32,169 bases of DNA. Source: Nonomuraea turkmeniaca. Its GTDB lineage: Bacteria; Actinomycetota; Actinomycetes; Streptosporangiales; Streptosporangiaceae. How positions within the stretch are numbered: the first letter of the stretch is position 1; each line of letters starts with the position of its first letter. Positions 16,127 to 23,257 of the stretch are shown piece by piece. A program made the position numbers and the translations under genes. The notes under the pieces were generated by a model. The model saw nothing but the letters and a program-made list of their open reading frames with translations, ran no database searches and had not been told where the DNA came from. Location: NCBI RefSeq assembly GCF_005889735.1, contig NZ_VCKY01000122.1, positions 1 to 32,169 of the forward strand, written 5' to 3'.

Positions 16127-16603
16127 GTGTCCCACATGGTGTCATCGACTCTCATCACGACCAACAAGGAACCGATCGCGACCTACCGCAGCTACCAGGA
16201 GGCGCAGAAGACCGTCGACTTCCTGTCCGACCACGGGTTCCCCGTCAAGGGAACGCTCATCGTAGGCGTCGGGCTGCGCTCGATCGAGCAGGTCGTCGCG
16301 CGCATGACGTACCTGCGCGCGGTCGGCTGGGGCGCGCTGAGCGGAGCCTGGTTCGGCCTGCTCATCGGCCTGTTCCTTGGGCTCTTCACGAGAGCGGCCC
16401 TGCCCCTGATGGGCGTGATGCTCTGGGCGCTGCTATGGGGTGCTATCGCTGGAGCGATCTTCGGTCTGATCGCGCACGCGGTGCAGGGCGGGCACCGGGA
16501 CTTCGTTTCGGAGGCCGGCCTGGTCGCCGACAAGTACGAGGTCCTCGTCGAGTCGGAGCACGCCGCCAAGGCGCACGAGCTCCTCGGGAAGACCCCTCAC
16601 TAG
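16127..16603 (+). CDS. General stress protein, YflT/17M-like membrane protein
   Basis: Protein of 158 residues. The N-terminal half (IATYRSYQEAQKTVDFLSDH, then GFPVKGTLIVGVGL) and the C-terminal half (DKYEVLVESEHAAKAHELL) flank two glycine-rich membrane helices: GWGALSGAWFGLLIGLFLGLF and a second stretch around LWALLWGAIAGAIFGLI. This layout matches actinobacterial proteins annotated as general stress protein with a YflT-like domain; the molecular role is unknown. The GTG at 16127 is preferred because GGAGG ends seven bases upstream; ATG 16136 is the alternative. It converges on the Hrp1-like gene. Confidence 0.8.
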   Translation: MSHMVSSTLITTNKEPIATYRSYQEAQKTVDFLSDHGFPVKGTLIVGVGLRSIEQVVARMTYLRAVGWGALSGAWFGLLIGLFLGLFTRAALPLMGVMLWALLWGAIAGAIFGLIAHAVQGGHRDFVSEAGLVADKYEVLVESEHAAKAHELLGKTPH

Positions 16604-16720
16604 GGGTGCGAGCGGGCTGGAAGCCTGCGCCGGCCACGCTTGGCGCCGGCCCGCACACCCGGGTGGGGGGGTTGGCGGGCGCACCAACTCGGTGATGAGC
16701 CTGCTGGTGCACCCCGGGTG
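16604..16720. other. Convergent 3' region without clear terminator
   Basis: This GC-rich gap of 117 bases separates two convergent stops. It holds the palindrome CACCCGGGTG near 16655 and an imperfect partner further on, plus a GCACCA/TGGTGC pair around 16681-16710. These could fold as a bidirectional terminator, but there is no T-run and the structure is not compelling. Confidence 0.35.
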
Positions 16721-17152
16721 TCACGCCGGCGCGTAGACCCGGTGGACGAACTCCGCGAGCTTGTTGTCCGGGAGCTCCTTGGCCAGGTCCGACTCGCTGA
16801 CCATGCCGACGATCCGGTGGTTGTCGATCACGGGCAGGCGCTTGATCTGGTGCTTCTCCATCTTCGCCAGCGCCTCTTCGACGCTGCTGTGGGCGTCGAC
16901 CCAGACCAGCCCGTGGGCGAGCTCGCTCGCCGTGGTCCGGTCGAGGTCCTTGCCCTCGGCACAGCACTTGATCACGATGTCCCTGTCGGTGATGATGCCC
17001 TTGAGCCGGTCGTCCTCACCGCAGATCGGCAGTGCGCCGACTCCCAGATCACGCATCATCTGCGACGCCATGCGCAGGCTGTCGTTCTCGCCGATGCACT
17101 GCGCCCCCTGGTGCATCACGTCCTGAACCGTCTTGCCGTGCGTTGTGCCCAT
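16721..17152 (-). CDS. CBS-domain protein, Hrp1-like (hypoxic response protein 1)
   Basis: Protein of 143 residues made of two CBS domains, the same length as Mycobacterium tuberculosis Hrp1 (Rv2626c). It matches Hrp1 in several places: VQDVMHQGAQCIGE, GVGALPICGEDDRLKG, ITDRDIVIK, HQIKRLPVI and VGMVSESDLAKELP. Cys19 and Cys44 are 25 residues apart, as are the disulfide-forming Cys14 and Cys39 of Hrp1. In mycobacteria hrp1 is induced by hypoxia and nitric oxide through DosR; whether that holds here is unknown. The start at 17152 is preceded by GGGAGG at nine bases. A ligand-sensing or stress role is likely. Confidence 0.9.
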   Translation of the reverse strand: MGTTHGKTVQDVMHQGAQCIGENDSLRMASQMMRDLGVGALPICGEDDRLKGIITDRDIVIKCCAEGKDLDRTTASELAHGLVWVDAHSSVEEALAKMEKHQIKRLPVIDNHRIVGMVSESDLAKELPDNKLAEFVHRVYAPA

Positions 17153-17253
17153 TCTTTTTCGCCTCCCTGAGAAGAAGGATGGGATTTTCAGGGCAGTCCT
17201 ACCCAGCAGATTGCAGATCAGTGGTGGGGCCGCTCGGTGAATGCACCGTAACC

Positions 17254-17269
17254 TGCGGATATGTCCGCA
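17254..17269. promoter_or_regulatory. Near-palindrome between divergent genes
   Basis: TGCGGATATGTCCGCA has perfect 6-base arms (TGCGGA/TCCGCA) around TATG. It lies 102 bases upstream of the Hrp1-like gene and 25 bases before the membrane glycosyltransferase start, where a regulator could act on either. It does not fit the DosR box as I know it. Confidence 0.4.
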
Positions 17270-17293
17270 TAGGCCCCTGTTTGTGGGGGTGTC

Positions 17294-18751
17294 GTGGACT
17301 TGTGGCGTCGTTCTTCCGCGGTGACGGTGCCGCGCCCGGCCCCTTCCGGCGGTGGTGCGCCCGCCGTGCGGCCGGTCGTGCTGCTGGCGTGGGTGAGCAT
17401 CCTGTACGGCGTGGCTCAGCTGCTGCTCGTGTCGCCGCGCCTGGGCATCGGCTGGGACGAGGCCGTGTACGCCAGCCAGGTGGCACCGCACGCGCCGCCC
17501 GCGGTGTTCAGCGCACCTCGGGCGCGGGGCGTGCCGCTCCTGGTCGCGCCCGTGGTGGGGCTGACCGATTCGGTGGTGGTGCTGCGCCTGTATCTGACGG
17601 TGGTCTCGGCGGCGGGCCTGTTCGGCGCCTTCTACGTCTGGCTGCGGGTGCGCGCCGATCACGTGGTGCCGCTGGCCGCACTGCTGTTCGGCGGCTGCTG
17701 GCTCACGCTGTTCTACGGCAACCAGGCCATGCCCAACCTGTACGTCGCGCTGGCCGCCGTAGCCGCGACCGGCTTCCTCGTGCTGGTGGAACGTGCCCAC
17801 CTGGCGCCGGTGGGGCTCGCGGGAACACTGGCCGTCATGTCGTTGATGCGGCCGTCCGACGCGCTGGTCGCCGCGGCCGCCCTGGCCGCCGGGACGCTCG
17901 CCCTGCTCCGCCGCCGCCGGCTCGCCGCGCTGGCCGCCATCGCGGCCGGACTGGTCGTGGGATGGGGTCAGTGGGCGATCGAGGCGCAGGCGCGGTTCGG
18001 CGGGTTCGCTGCCCGGCTGCGGGACGCGGGGGAGCACAACGCCATGGGGTGGAGCGTGTCGTTCGTCGAGCACGCCAGGGCGCTGGACGGGCCCTCGTTG
18101 TGCCGGTTCGGCGCGGACTGCGGCCCGGTCTCGCCGGTGGCGCTCATCTGGTGGCTGGCCATCCCCCTGATGGCCGCGCTCGGCCTGTGGGCGGCCTGGC
18201 GCGAGCACCGCCTGGCGCCGCTGCTCCTGGCCGCGGGCACCGGTGTGGCGATGGCGTTGCCGTACCTGTTCTATGTCGACTACGCGGCGCCGCGTTTCCT
18301 CACGCCTGCCTACGCCTTGCTGTCGCTACCGGTGGCGCAGGCGGCGGTCGCGGGCCTGCGGCTGCGCCGCCCCGTCGCGGTCGCGGTGACCGCGGGGCTG
18401 GCGGCGCATCTGCTGCTCCAGGGGGCGTACGCCTACGGCATGGGAGCCTCCGGCCGTCACGGCCGGGAGGAGATCGGCCGGGCCGCGGCGGAGCTGCGCA
18501 GTCTGGGCGTGCGCCCGCCGTGCCTGGTCTACGGCCAGAACGGCGTGCAGATCGGCTACCTGCTCGGCTGCGACTCGCAAGGCGTCATCCAGAGGTTCGC
18601 GGACCGGCTTCCGGCCCGCGTCCGCCAGGCGTTGGCGGACCAGACGCAGGTGGTGGCCGTACACAAGGATGTCAGGCTGCCGCCGTACATGCTGACCTGG
18701 GACGAGACCGACCTGTCCGGTCCTTGGGCAGCCAGGTTCGCCCGCGGTTGA
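17294..18751 (+). CDS. Membrane glycosyltransferase, GT39/GT-C-like
   Basis: Polytopic membrane protein of 485 residues with about ten or more helices. Near the N-terminus, after the first helix, it carries GWDEAVYASQ (Asp55-Glu56), the acidic motif in the first extracytoplasmic loop of GT-C enzymes such as protein mannosyltransferases and ArnT-like proteins. The C-terminal 110 residues are soluble and extracytoplasmic or cytoplasmic. These enzymes transfer sugars from lipid-linked donors to proteins or cell-wall glycans; donor and acceptor cannot be told here. The GTG at 17294 follows a GGGGG stretch at short spacing. A membrane protein of unknown function is the conservative label. Confidence 0.72.
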   Translation: MDLWRRSSAVTVPRPAPSGGGAPAVRPVVLLAWVSILYGVAQLLLVSPRLGIGWDEAVYASQVAPHAPPAVFSAPRARGVPLLVAPVVGLTDSVVVLRLYLTVVSAAGLFGAFYVWLRVRADHVVPLAALLFGGCWLTLFYGNQAMPNLYVALAAVAATGFLVLVERAHLAPVGLAGTLAVMSLMRPSDALVAAAALAAGTLALLRRRRLAALAAIAAGLVVGWGQWAIEAQARFGGFAARLRDAGEHNAMGWSVSFVEHARALDGPSLCRFGADCGPVSPVALIWWLAIPLMAALGLWAAWREHRLAPLLLAAGTGVAMALPYLFYVDYAAPRFLTPAYALLSLPVAQAAVAGLRLRRPVAVAVTAGLAAHLLLQGAYAYGMGASGRHGREEIGRAAAELRSLGVRPPCLVYGQNGVQIGYLLGCDSQGVIQRFADRLPARVRQALADQTQVVAVHKDVRLPPYMLTWDETDLSGPWAARFARG

Positions 18752-18762
18752 GTGGCACGGGA

Positions 18763-18787
18763 CCGGGCCGGAGGTCTTCCGGCCCGG
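18763..18787. terminator. Bidirectional hairpin terminator candidate
   Basis: CCGGGCCGGA and TCCGGCCCGG form a perfect 10-base GC-rich stem with a 5-base loop, placed exactly between two convergent stop codons (18751 and 18796). No T-run is present, which is common for actinobacterial terminators. Confidence 0.75.
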
Positions 18788-18795
18788 GACAGTTC

Positions 18796-19212
18796 TCACC
18801 GCCTTTTCCTCGTCATGCCCATGCCCACGGTGATCAGGCCGAGGACGGTGATGACAGCGCCGACGATCACATTGGTGACCGTCCCGGCTGTGGTGGCCTC
18901 ACCCCGGATCAGCCATGGGGCCACTATGGTCCACAGGCCGATGAACGGGGCGGTCCAGGCGATGCCGTACGTGCGGCCGAAGGCGGAGCTGAAGCCCAGC
19001 GACAGCAGCGCCACGGCGATCCCGGTGACCAGGTTGTTCATGGTGAGCGATCCGGCGTTGGCGAATCCCACGATCCACGGCGACAACGCCAGGAACAGCC
19101 CGGCCAGCAGGGTCACTCCGTCCGCCAGTTGAACGGCCGGATTGGCCGCCGCGACCTCGTACCTCTCCCGCATTCGGATGATGTCGGGATGACTCTCCAT
19201 CTCGCGGGTCAT
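18796..19212 (-). CDS. SPW-repeat membrane protein
   Basis: Small membrane protein of 138 residues with four helices in two pairs. Each pair contains an SPW-type motif: LSPWIVGF in the first and VAPWLIRG in the second (the second with Ala for Ser). This is the pattern of the SPW repeat family, whose function is unknown. A soluble N-terminus with SHPDIIRMRERYEVAAANPA precedes the helices, as in actinobacterial members. The start at 19212 is chosen because GGAGGTGAT ends seven bases before it; in-frame ATGs at 19221, 19233 and 19263 overlap or precede that site. Confidence 0.85.
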   Translation of the reverse strand: MTREMESHPDIIRMRERYEVAAANPAVQLADGVTLLAGLFLALSPWIVGFANAGSLTMNNLVTGIAVALLSLGFSSAFGRTYGIAWTAPFIGLWTIVAPWLIRGEATTAGTVTNVIVGAVITVLGLITVGMGMTRKRR

Positions 19213-19219
19213 CGGTGAC

Positions 19220-19228
19220 ATCACCTCC
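19220..19228 (-). promoter_or_regulatory. Strong Shine-Dalgarno for the SPW gene
   Basis: GGAGGTGAT on the minus strand matches the 16S rRNA tail over nine bases, seven bases before the ATG at 19212. It fixes the start and argues against the longer reading frame. Confidence 0.75.
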
Positions 19229-19297
19229 CCCATCGCGGTGACGGGACTTTCCCGTTTCCCCACTTCAAACTACCCAAACCGGACAAAGACAGTCCAT

Positions 19298-20266
19298 TCA
19301 CCGCATGTCCGCGCCCAGCAGGCCGTCCTCCCAGGTGGCGACGGCGCCGAAGTCCGCGCACGCACTGGTGAAGCGCCGGCCCAGCCAGGCGCGTTCGTCC
19401 CCGTCGGCCAGCACGGTGCGGGCGTACTCGAGCTTGAGCGGCACCCCCCGCAGGCGTACCGGGCCGAGCTCGTCGACCGTCACCAGGAACAGGAACGACA
19501 GGTCGTTACGCAGCTCGGGATCCACCCTGTAGTCGTCGAGGAAATCGCCCATGTCGAACAGGACCGGCGGCGCGACGCCGTGCACCACGTGCGCGGAGTG
19601 ACCGGCGACCAGGCTCGCCCCGGACTCGACCAGGGTGGCGGCCGCCGCGCGGATGTAGGGCCGCGGCCCGGCCGTCATGTTGGGACCCCAATGAGGGGTG
19701 ACCAGCACGGCGTCCGCCTCCGCCCGCAGCGCGGCCACCGCGCCCGTCAGCCAGGACGGCACACCGGAGGGCAGGTCCGCGTAGGCCACGCCCGGCCGGT
19801 CGGGCGTGGCCGCGTAGTCCAGCGGATGATCGGTCGCGGCGACGATGCCGATGCGCAGTCCCCGCACGGTGAGCACGACCGGCTGCCGGGCCTGCGCCTC
19901 GTCCGCGCCCGCGCCCACCGCGTGGACCTCCACGCGTTCGAGGTGCGCGCGGGTGTCCAGCAACGCGTCGTAGCCGTAGTCGAGCGCGTGGTTGTTGGCC
20001 AGCGTGACGCAGCTGACCCCTACCTCGGCGAGCAGGTCCGCGGCCTGCGGCGGAGCCCGGAAATGGAACGGCTTGCCGGGGGAGAACCACGGGGTGCCCC
20101 GGTCGGAGATGCAACATTCGAGATTCAGCAGGATCGCGTCGGCCTCGGCGAGATGCGCGCGGACGCCGTCGGCGAGGTACGCGTCCGGGTCCGTGGACAC
20201 GGCCAGCTCGTCGGCCACGCCGCGGCCGAGCATTGTGTCACCCGCCAGCGCAAGCGTGACAGTCAC
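19298..20266 (-). CDS. CapA family protein (poly-gamma-glutamate capsule type)
   Basis: Metallophosphatase-fold protein of 322 residues in the CapA/PGA_cap family. Motifs are GDTMLGR (9-15), LLNLECCISDRG (46-57), LANNHALDYG (89-98), TPHWGPN and GHSAHVVHG, which supply the expected metal and active-site ligands. There is no signal peptide or membrane anchor, unlike the CapA of Bacillus, so a cytoplasmic enzyme acting on a small phosphoester or poly-amino acid is more likely here. The start is a GTG at 20266, placing the first metal motif at the normal distance. The upstream gene is the P450, 97 bases away on the same strand. The true substrate is unknown. Confidence 0.88.
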   Translation of the reverse strand: MTVTLALAGDTMLGRGVADELAVSTDPDAYLADGVRAHLAEADAILLNLECCISDRGTPWFSPGKPFHFRAPPQAADLLAEVGVSCVTLANNHALDYGYDALLDTRAHLERVEVHAVGAGADEAQARQPVVLTVRGLRIGIVAATDHPLDYAATPDRPGVAYADLPSGVPSWLTGAVAALRAEADAVLVTPHWGPNMTAGPRPYIRAAAATLVESGASLVAGHSAHVVHGVAPPVLFDMGDFLDDYRVDPELRNDLSFLFLVTVDELGPVRLRGVPLKLEYARTVLADGDERAWLGRRFTSACADFGAVATWEDGLLGADMR

Positions 20267-20363
20267 GAGGATCCCCTGCCTCCCGGCGGCCCGCCCAAAC
20301 GCGTTCTGCCAGGTAAAGGGGGTACCGCGTTATCGAGCAGGGCTCTTGCATCGGCGTGTCAGT

Positions 20364-21674
20364 TCACCAGATGACGTGGACGGCCTTGGGCCCGACGTCC
20401 ACCCCGACGCTGGTCCATTCGATGTCCTCGGCCCGTCCTTTCAATCTGAGTCCGGGCAGCCGCGTGGCCAGGGCCGCGAGGGCGGCGGCGAGCTCCATGC
20501 GGGCCAAGGGCGCGCCGAGGCAGTAGTGCATGCCGTGCCCGAACACCAGAGGCGGGCTGGAGCGCCGCTCGGGACGGAACCGGTCCGGGTCGGGGAAACG
20601 GGCGGGGTCGCGATGGGCGGCCTCCAGTCGGACCAGCACCATGTCGCCCGCGCTGATCCTGACCCCGGCCAGCTCGAGGTCGTCCTGCGCGTAGCGGGGG
20701 AAGGGCTCCCCGGTACGCCCGGACTGCATCCGCAGAATCTCCGCCACGACCGCGTCCCGCCCCGCCGGGTCGTCCTGCCCCGCCGGGTCGGCAAGCCCCG
20801 CCGGGTCGGCCTGTCCGGCCGCGTTCGCCTGTCCGGCCGCGTTCGCCTGTCCGGCCGCGTTCGCCTGTCCGGCGGAGGAGCCGGATGAGCCGGATGAGCC
20901 GGCCAAAGCGGGTAGACGTCCTTCGACCAGGAGCCGGATCGCGCCGGTGGCGATGGCGTTGCAGGCCGACAGGTAACCGGCGGAGACGATGGTCGTGACC
21001 ATGGCGATGAGCTCGGCGTCGCTGAGCCGCCCGTCATCGGCGTCGCGTACCGTGACCAGGGCGCTGAGCAGGTCCTCACCAGGCGCCGCCCGCTTGGCCG
21101 CGACCAGCTCCCCAGCGTAGGCGCCGAGCGCCTCCCACGCCTGTGCGGCCGCCGCCAGGTCCTCCTCAGGCCCGAAAAGGAAGTCGGCGGCACTAGCCGC
21201 GTCGGCCAGCCCCCGGAACCGCTCGCGATCGCCGATCGCCACGCCGAGCAACTGGCTGATCACCGTGATCGAGAACGGAGCGGCCAGCCCCGAGACGAGG
21301 TCGCCGGGCGGCCCGCCGTCCGCGAGCGCCGAGACGTAGGCGTCGGCCAGATCCTCGACCCGAGGGCGCAGCGCGGCCACGCTCCAGGGGCCGAAGGCCT
21401 TCGACACCAGCCGCCGCAGCCGGGCGTGCGCCTCCCCGTCCTGGAACAACGTGTCGTTACCGGGAATGTCGGTCCCCAGCGGCGCGAGCCCGTACCTGCG
21501 GTCGGACAACACCTCCGCGACGGCGTCGTACGAGGTGACCAGCCAGGCGGGCCGCCCGTCCGGGGCGAGCACGCGGGCGACGGGCGCGCTCTCCCGCAGC
21601 CGCGCGTACGCGGGCGGCGGCGCCAGGGGATCGGGCCGGTCGAACGGCAGGGCGAGAGTGGTCGTCTTCTGCAT
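20364..21674 (-). CDS. Cytochrome P450 with repeat insertion and unusual I-helix
   Basis: Soluble bacterial P450 of 436 residues. The heme motif is FGHGMHYCLGAPLA with Cys385, and the K-helix ExxR is AEILR. In the I-helix the usual AG-x-(D/E)-T is A232-G-Y-L-S236: the acid is Leu235 and the alcohol is Ser236, so the standard oxygen-activating pair is missing. Between the I and K helices, at about residues 258-306, is an insertion of SSG and AGQANA-type repeats coded by an 18-base minisatellite; this explains why the protein exceeds the usual 400 residues. No ferredoxin or reductase gene is adjacent. It may act on an activated substrate or do non-monooxygenase chemistry (inference). The substrate is unknown. 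Confidence 0.92.
   Translation of the reverse strand: MQKTTTLALPFDRPDPLAPPPAYARLRESAPVARVLAPDGRPAWLVTSYDAVAEVLSDRRYGLAPLGTDIPGNDTLFQDGEAHARLRRLVSKAFGPWSVAALRPRVEDLADAYVSALADGGPPGDLVSGLAAPFSITVISQLLGVAIGDRERFRGLADAASAADFLFGPEEDLAAAAQAWEALGAYAGELVAAKRAAPGEDLLSALVTVRDADDGRLSDAELIAMVTTIVSAGYLSACNAIATGAIRLLVEGRLPALAGSSGSSGSSAGQANAAGQANAAGQANAAGQADPAGLADPAGQDDPAGRDAVVAEILRMQSGRTGEPFPRYAQDDLELAGVRISAGDMVLVRLEAAHRDPARFPDPDRFRPERRSSPPLVFGHGMHYCLGAPLARMELAAALAALATRLPGLRLKGRAEDIEWTSVGVDVGPKAVHVIW
20755..20874 (-). repeat. 18-base tandem repeat inside P450 gene
   Basis: Seven 18-base units start at 20755 and every 18 bases to 20863 (the last partial). The three units at 20809, 20827 and 20845 are identical (GCCTGTCCGGCCGCGTTC on the plus strand); the others have diverged. 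They encode AGQANA, AGQADP, AGLADP and AGQDDP hexapeptides. Three identical neighbours imply recent expansion. Confidence 0.92.
20878..20902 (-). repeat. 9-base tandem repeat inside P450 gene
   Basis: GAGCCGGAT occurs twice and is followed by GAGCCGG. It encodes an SSG tripeptide repeat just before the AGQANA array in the protein, and extends the same flexible insertion. Confidence 0.85.
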
Positions 21675-21770
21675 AAGCCAAGTGAAGACGTTGACGCCGC
21701 GTCAGGGTCAAGCGGGACGAAGAGCACGAGAGCGGAGGGCGAGTCGATCGTGCCCTGGCCGCCACCGGTG

Positions 21771-22016
21771 TCACGTGCGGCGGACGACGACGCCCCGCAC
21801 ATTCCATTCGTCGGTGTGCCAATGGCAGGCCTTCCAGCCCTTGGTCCCCAGCATGTCCACGCACCAGAAGATCAGGGGCGTGGTGGCGCCGACAGTCCCC
21901 GAGACGATGTAAAGGTGCTGGTGCGGGTAGCTGTCGATCATAGCCGGGTACTGCCCGAGGTCGGACGCTTTGACCACACAGTTCTGGCACATGCGGTCGA
22001 ATACCTGCTGGGTCAT
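21771..22016 (-). CDS. Small Cys- and Trp-containing protein of unknown function
   Basis: Predicted protein of 81 residues that I do not recognise. Support for coding is a strong G/C preference at third positions along the whole frame and a natural composition. It has CQNC (residues 10-13), a further Cys in FWCVD, and KACHWHTDEW, so metal binding or a disulfide is conceivable. The centre is hydrophobic (IVSGTVGATTPLIFWCVDML) but may be too polar for a membrane helix. No Shine-Dalgarno is obvious before the ATG. It is upstream of the P450 on the same strand, with 96 bases between. Confidence 0.6.
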   Translation of the reverse strand: MTQQVFDRMCQNCVVKASDLGQYPAMIDSYPHQHLYIVSGTVGATTPLIFWCVDMLGTKGWKACHWHTDEWNVRGVVVRRT

Positions 22017-22372
22017 CCGCGCACCGATCCGTGGTTGTGGGAAAGGACGTTGGAGGTCGGCGGCGGCCCATCGCCATCGCTGACCGAGAGTGGCATCTAC
22101 GAAAGATCGTGTTCCTCAGCCTAGGCCCCGGGCCTCGGGGCCCGCGGCGATCCGGGCGACCTTGTCCAACGGGACGAACACCCGGATCCACGAGACACCG
22201 CTCAAGGCCTGCTCGTGAGGCAGCGCCCTCGGACGAAGGTGGCCGGGTGCTGCAACGGTGGCTGGTTCTCGCGCGGTAACCGAGTGCCTTTGAAGTGCCG
22301 TCTTCCCTGGTGTCGCCATGGTGACCGATGATGCGGTTAGTTACTGATAGGAACCAGGAGAGGAATCGTCCG
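22017..22372. other. Divergent intergenic region, possible gene remnant
   Basis: These 356 bases lie between the small minus-strand gene and the plus-strand FMN protein. Only 22116-22210 on the minus strand looks coding: it reads SGVSWIRVFVPLDKVARIA with GC-rich third positions, whereas the first half of the same frame does not. That may be the tail of a decayed gene. I recognise no family, no RNA and no convincing promoter here. Confidence 0.35.
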
Positions 22373-22864
22373 ATGACCGCCACCGTGAAGTCCTTCGCCG
22401 AGCTCGAGGACGAGTTCGACGCCTTCGTCGGCACGACCGTGTATGCCACCATGGTCACGGTCGATGCTCGCAACCGCCCGCGCGCCAGAGTGCTCATCCC
22501 TGTGTGGGAGCGGGTCGACGGCCGGCCGCTCGGCTGGCTGGCGACGTACAGAACGCCGGTCAAGGCGGCGCACATCGCCGGAAACCCGCACACGACCTTC
22601 TCCTACTGGCGACCGGGTAACAACTCGGTCGCCATCGACGCCGTGGCGGCCTGGGTGGAGGACCTGGAGGTCAAGCGGCACGTCTGGGACCTCTATCGCA
22701 AGACCAGCCCGCGCGGGGCCGGATACGACCTGGGGAACTTCTGGCGCTCGCCGGCCGACCCCGAGTTGCACGTCCTGCGACTGGAGCCGTACCGGATCCA
22801 GGTCATTCGTGGTGGCGATCTGCGCAGCCGGCTCTGGAGGGTGCTGGACGGCGACTCCCCGTGA
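22373..22864 (+). CDS. Pyridoxamine 5'-phosphate oxidase-like FMN-binding protein
   Basis: Protein of 163 residues with the split-barrel flavin fold. The pattern starts SFAELEDEFDAFVGTTVYAT, then TVDARNRPRARVLIPVWE, LATYRTPVKAAHIAGNPHTT and FSYW, as in general stress protein 26-type PPOX-like enzymes. Members bind FMN or F420 and reduce or protect against small toxic molecules; true PNPOx activity is unlikely at this length. AGGAG and AGAGGA lie upstream of the ATG at 22373, and the longer frame has no such site. The next gene follows after 56 bases on the same strand. Confidence 0.82.
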   Translation: MTATVKSFAELEDEFDAFVGTTVYATMVTVDARNRPRARVLIPVWERVDGRPLGWLATYRTPVKAAHIAGNPHTTFSYWRPGNNSVAIDAVAAWVEDLEVKRHVWDLYRKTSPRGAGYDLGNFWRSPADPELHVLRLEPYRIQVIRGGDLRSRLWRVLDGDSP

Positions 22865-22920
22865 TTGTCCCGGCCGCTCGGGTAGAGGCACCCGTAGTCG
22901 CGAGAACGGGGAGAACGGTC

Positions 22921-23139
22921 ATGAGCCGTATCGGGGAATGGCTGAAGAGGGCGGAGGACTTCGCCAGGGGACACTCCAAGCAGGCCGACCAGCTACTGGA
23001 CCGGGTCGAGCGGTTCGCCAAGGAGCGGACGGGACACAAGTACGACCGGCACATCGAGAAGGGGACGGACGCGGTGCAGCGTCGCTACGGCGGCGCGTCC
23101 CGGCGCGGCCGGCCCCGGGACCACGGCCCGCAGGGCTGA
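22921..23139 (+). CDS. MT0933-like antitoxin-family small protein
   Basis: Charged helical protein of 72 residues. The pattern WLKRAEDFARGHSKQADQLL, then DRVERFAKERTGHKYDRHIE and KGTDAVQRRYG matches the actinobacterial MT0933 (Rv0909)-like antitoxin family, which is amphipathic and usually under 90 residues. The start at 22921 follows GGGGAGAACGGTC at good spacing; an upstream in-frame start at 22861 has none. No toxin partner is visible: the neighbours are an FMN protein and an MFS transporter. Many such orphan members are not proven antitoxins. Confidence 0.8.
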   Translation: MSRIGEWLKRAEDFARGHSKQADQLLDRVERFAKERTGHKYDRHIEKGTDAVQRRYGGASRRGRPRDHGPQG

Positions 23140-23167
23140 CGCCACGGGAGGCCGGGCGTCCGCGGAC

Positions 23168-23257
23168 CAGCCGCGGACGGCCGCCTCCATGCCGGGGGTC
23201 AGCCGCGGACGGCCGCCTCCATGCCCGGGGTCAGCCGCGGGCGGCGTCCTCCATGAC
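23168..23257. repeat. 32-base tandem repeat covering the MFS stop codon
   Basis: Two almost identical 32-base units begin at 23168 and 23200 (CAGCCGCGGACGGCCGCC followed by TCCATGCC), differing by one base. A third, more diverged copy begins at 23232 and is the actual 3' end of the MFS gene. The extra copies lie just beyond its stop, in the gap shared with the convergent antitoxin-like gene. They look like serial duplication of the gene's own tail. Confidence 0.9.

Noticed and set aside
17153..17293. DosR-like box upstream of the Hrp1-like gene
   Set aside because: Only a GGACT fragment was found; the full symmetric consensus is absent.
17032..19218. 728-residue plus-strand open frame across three genes
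   Set aside because: It crosses the Hrp1-like, glycosyltransferase and SPW genes in the wrong frame or strand and has Arg/Gly-rich composition without domains.
20755..20874. CRISPR array suggested by regular repeats
   Set aside because: Units are contiguous without spacers and lie in frame inside a P450 gene; this is a coding minisatellite.
22031..22279. 82-residue plus-strand open frame in the gap before the FMN protein
   Set aside because: Third-position composition is mixed and no start signal is present; it overlaps the possible minus-strand gene remnant.
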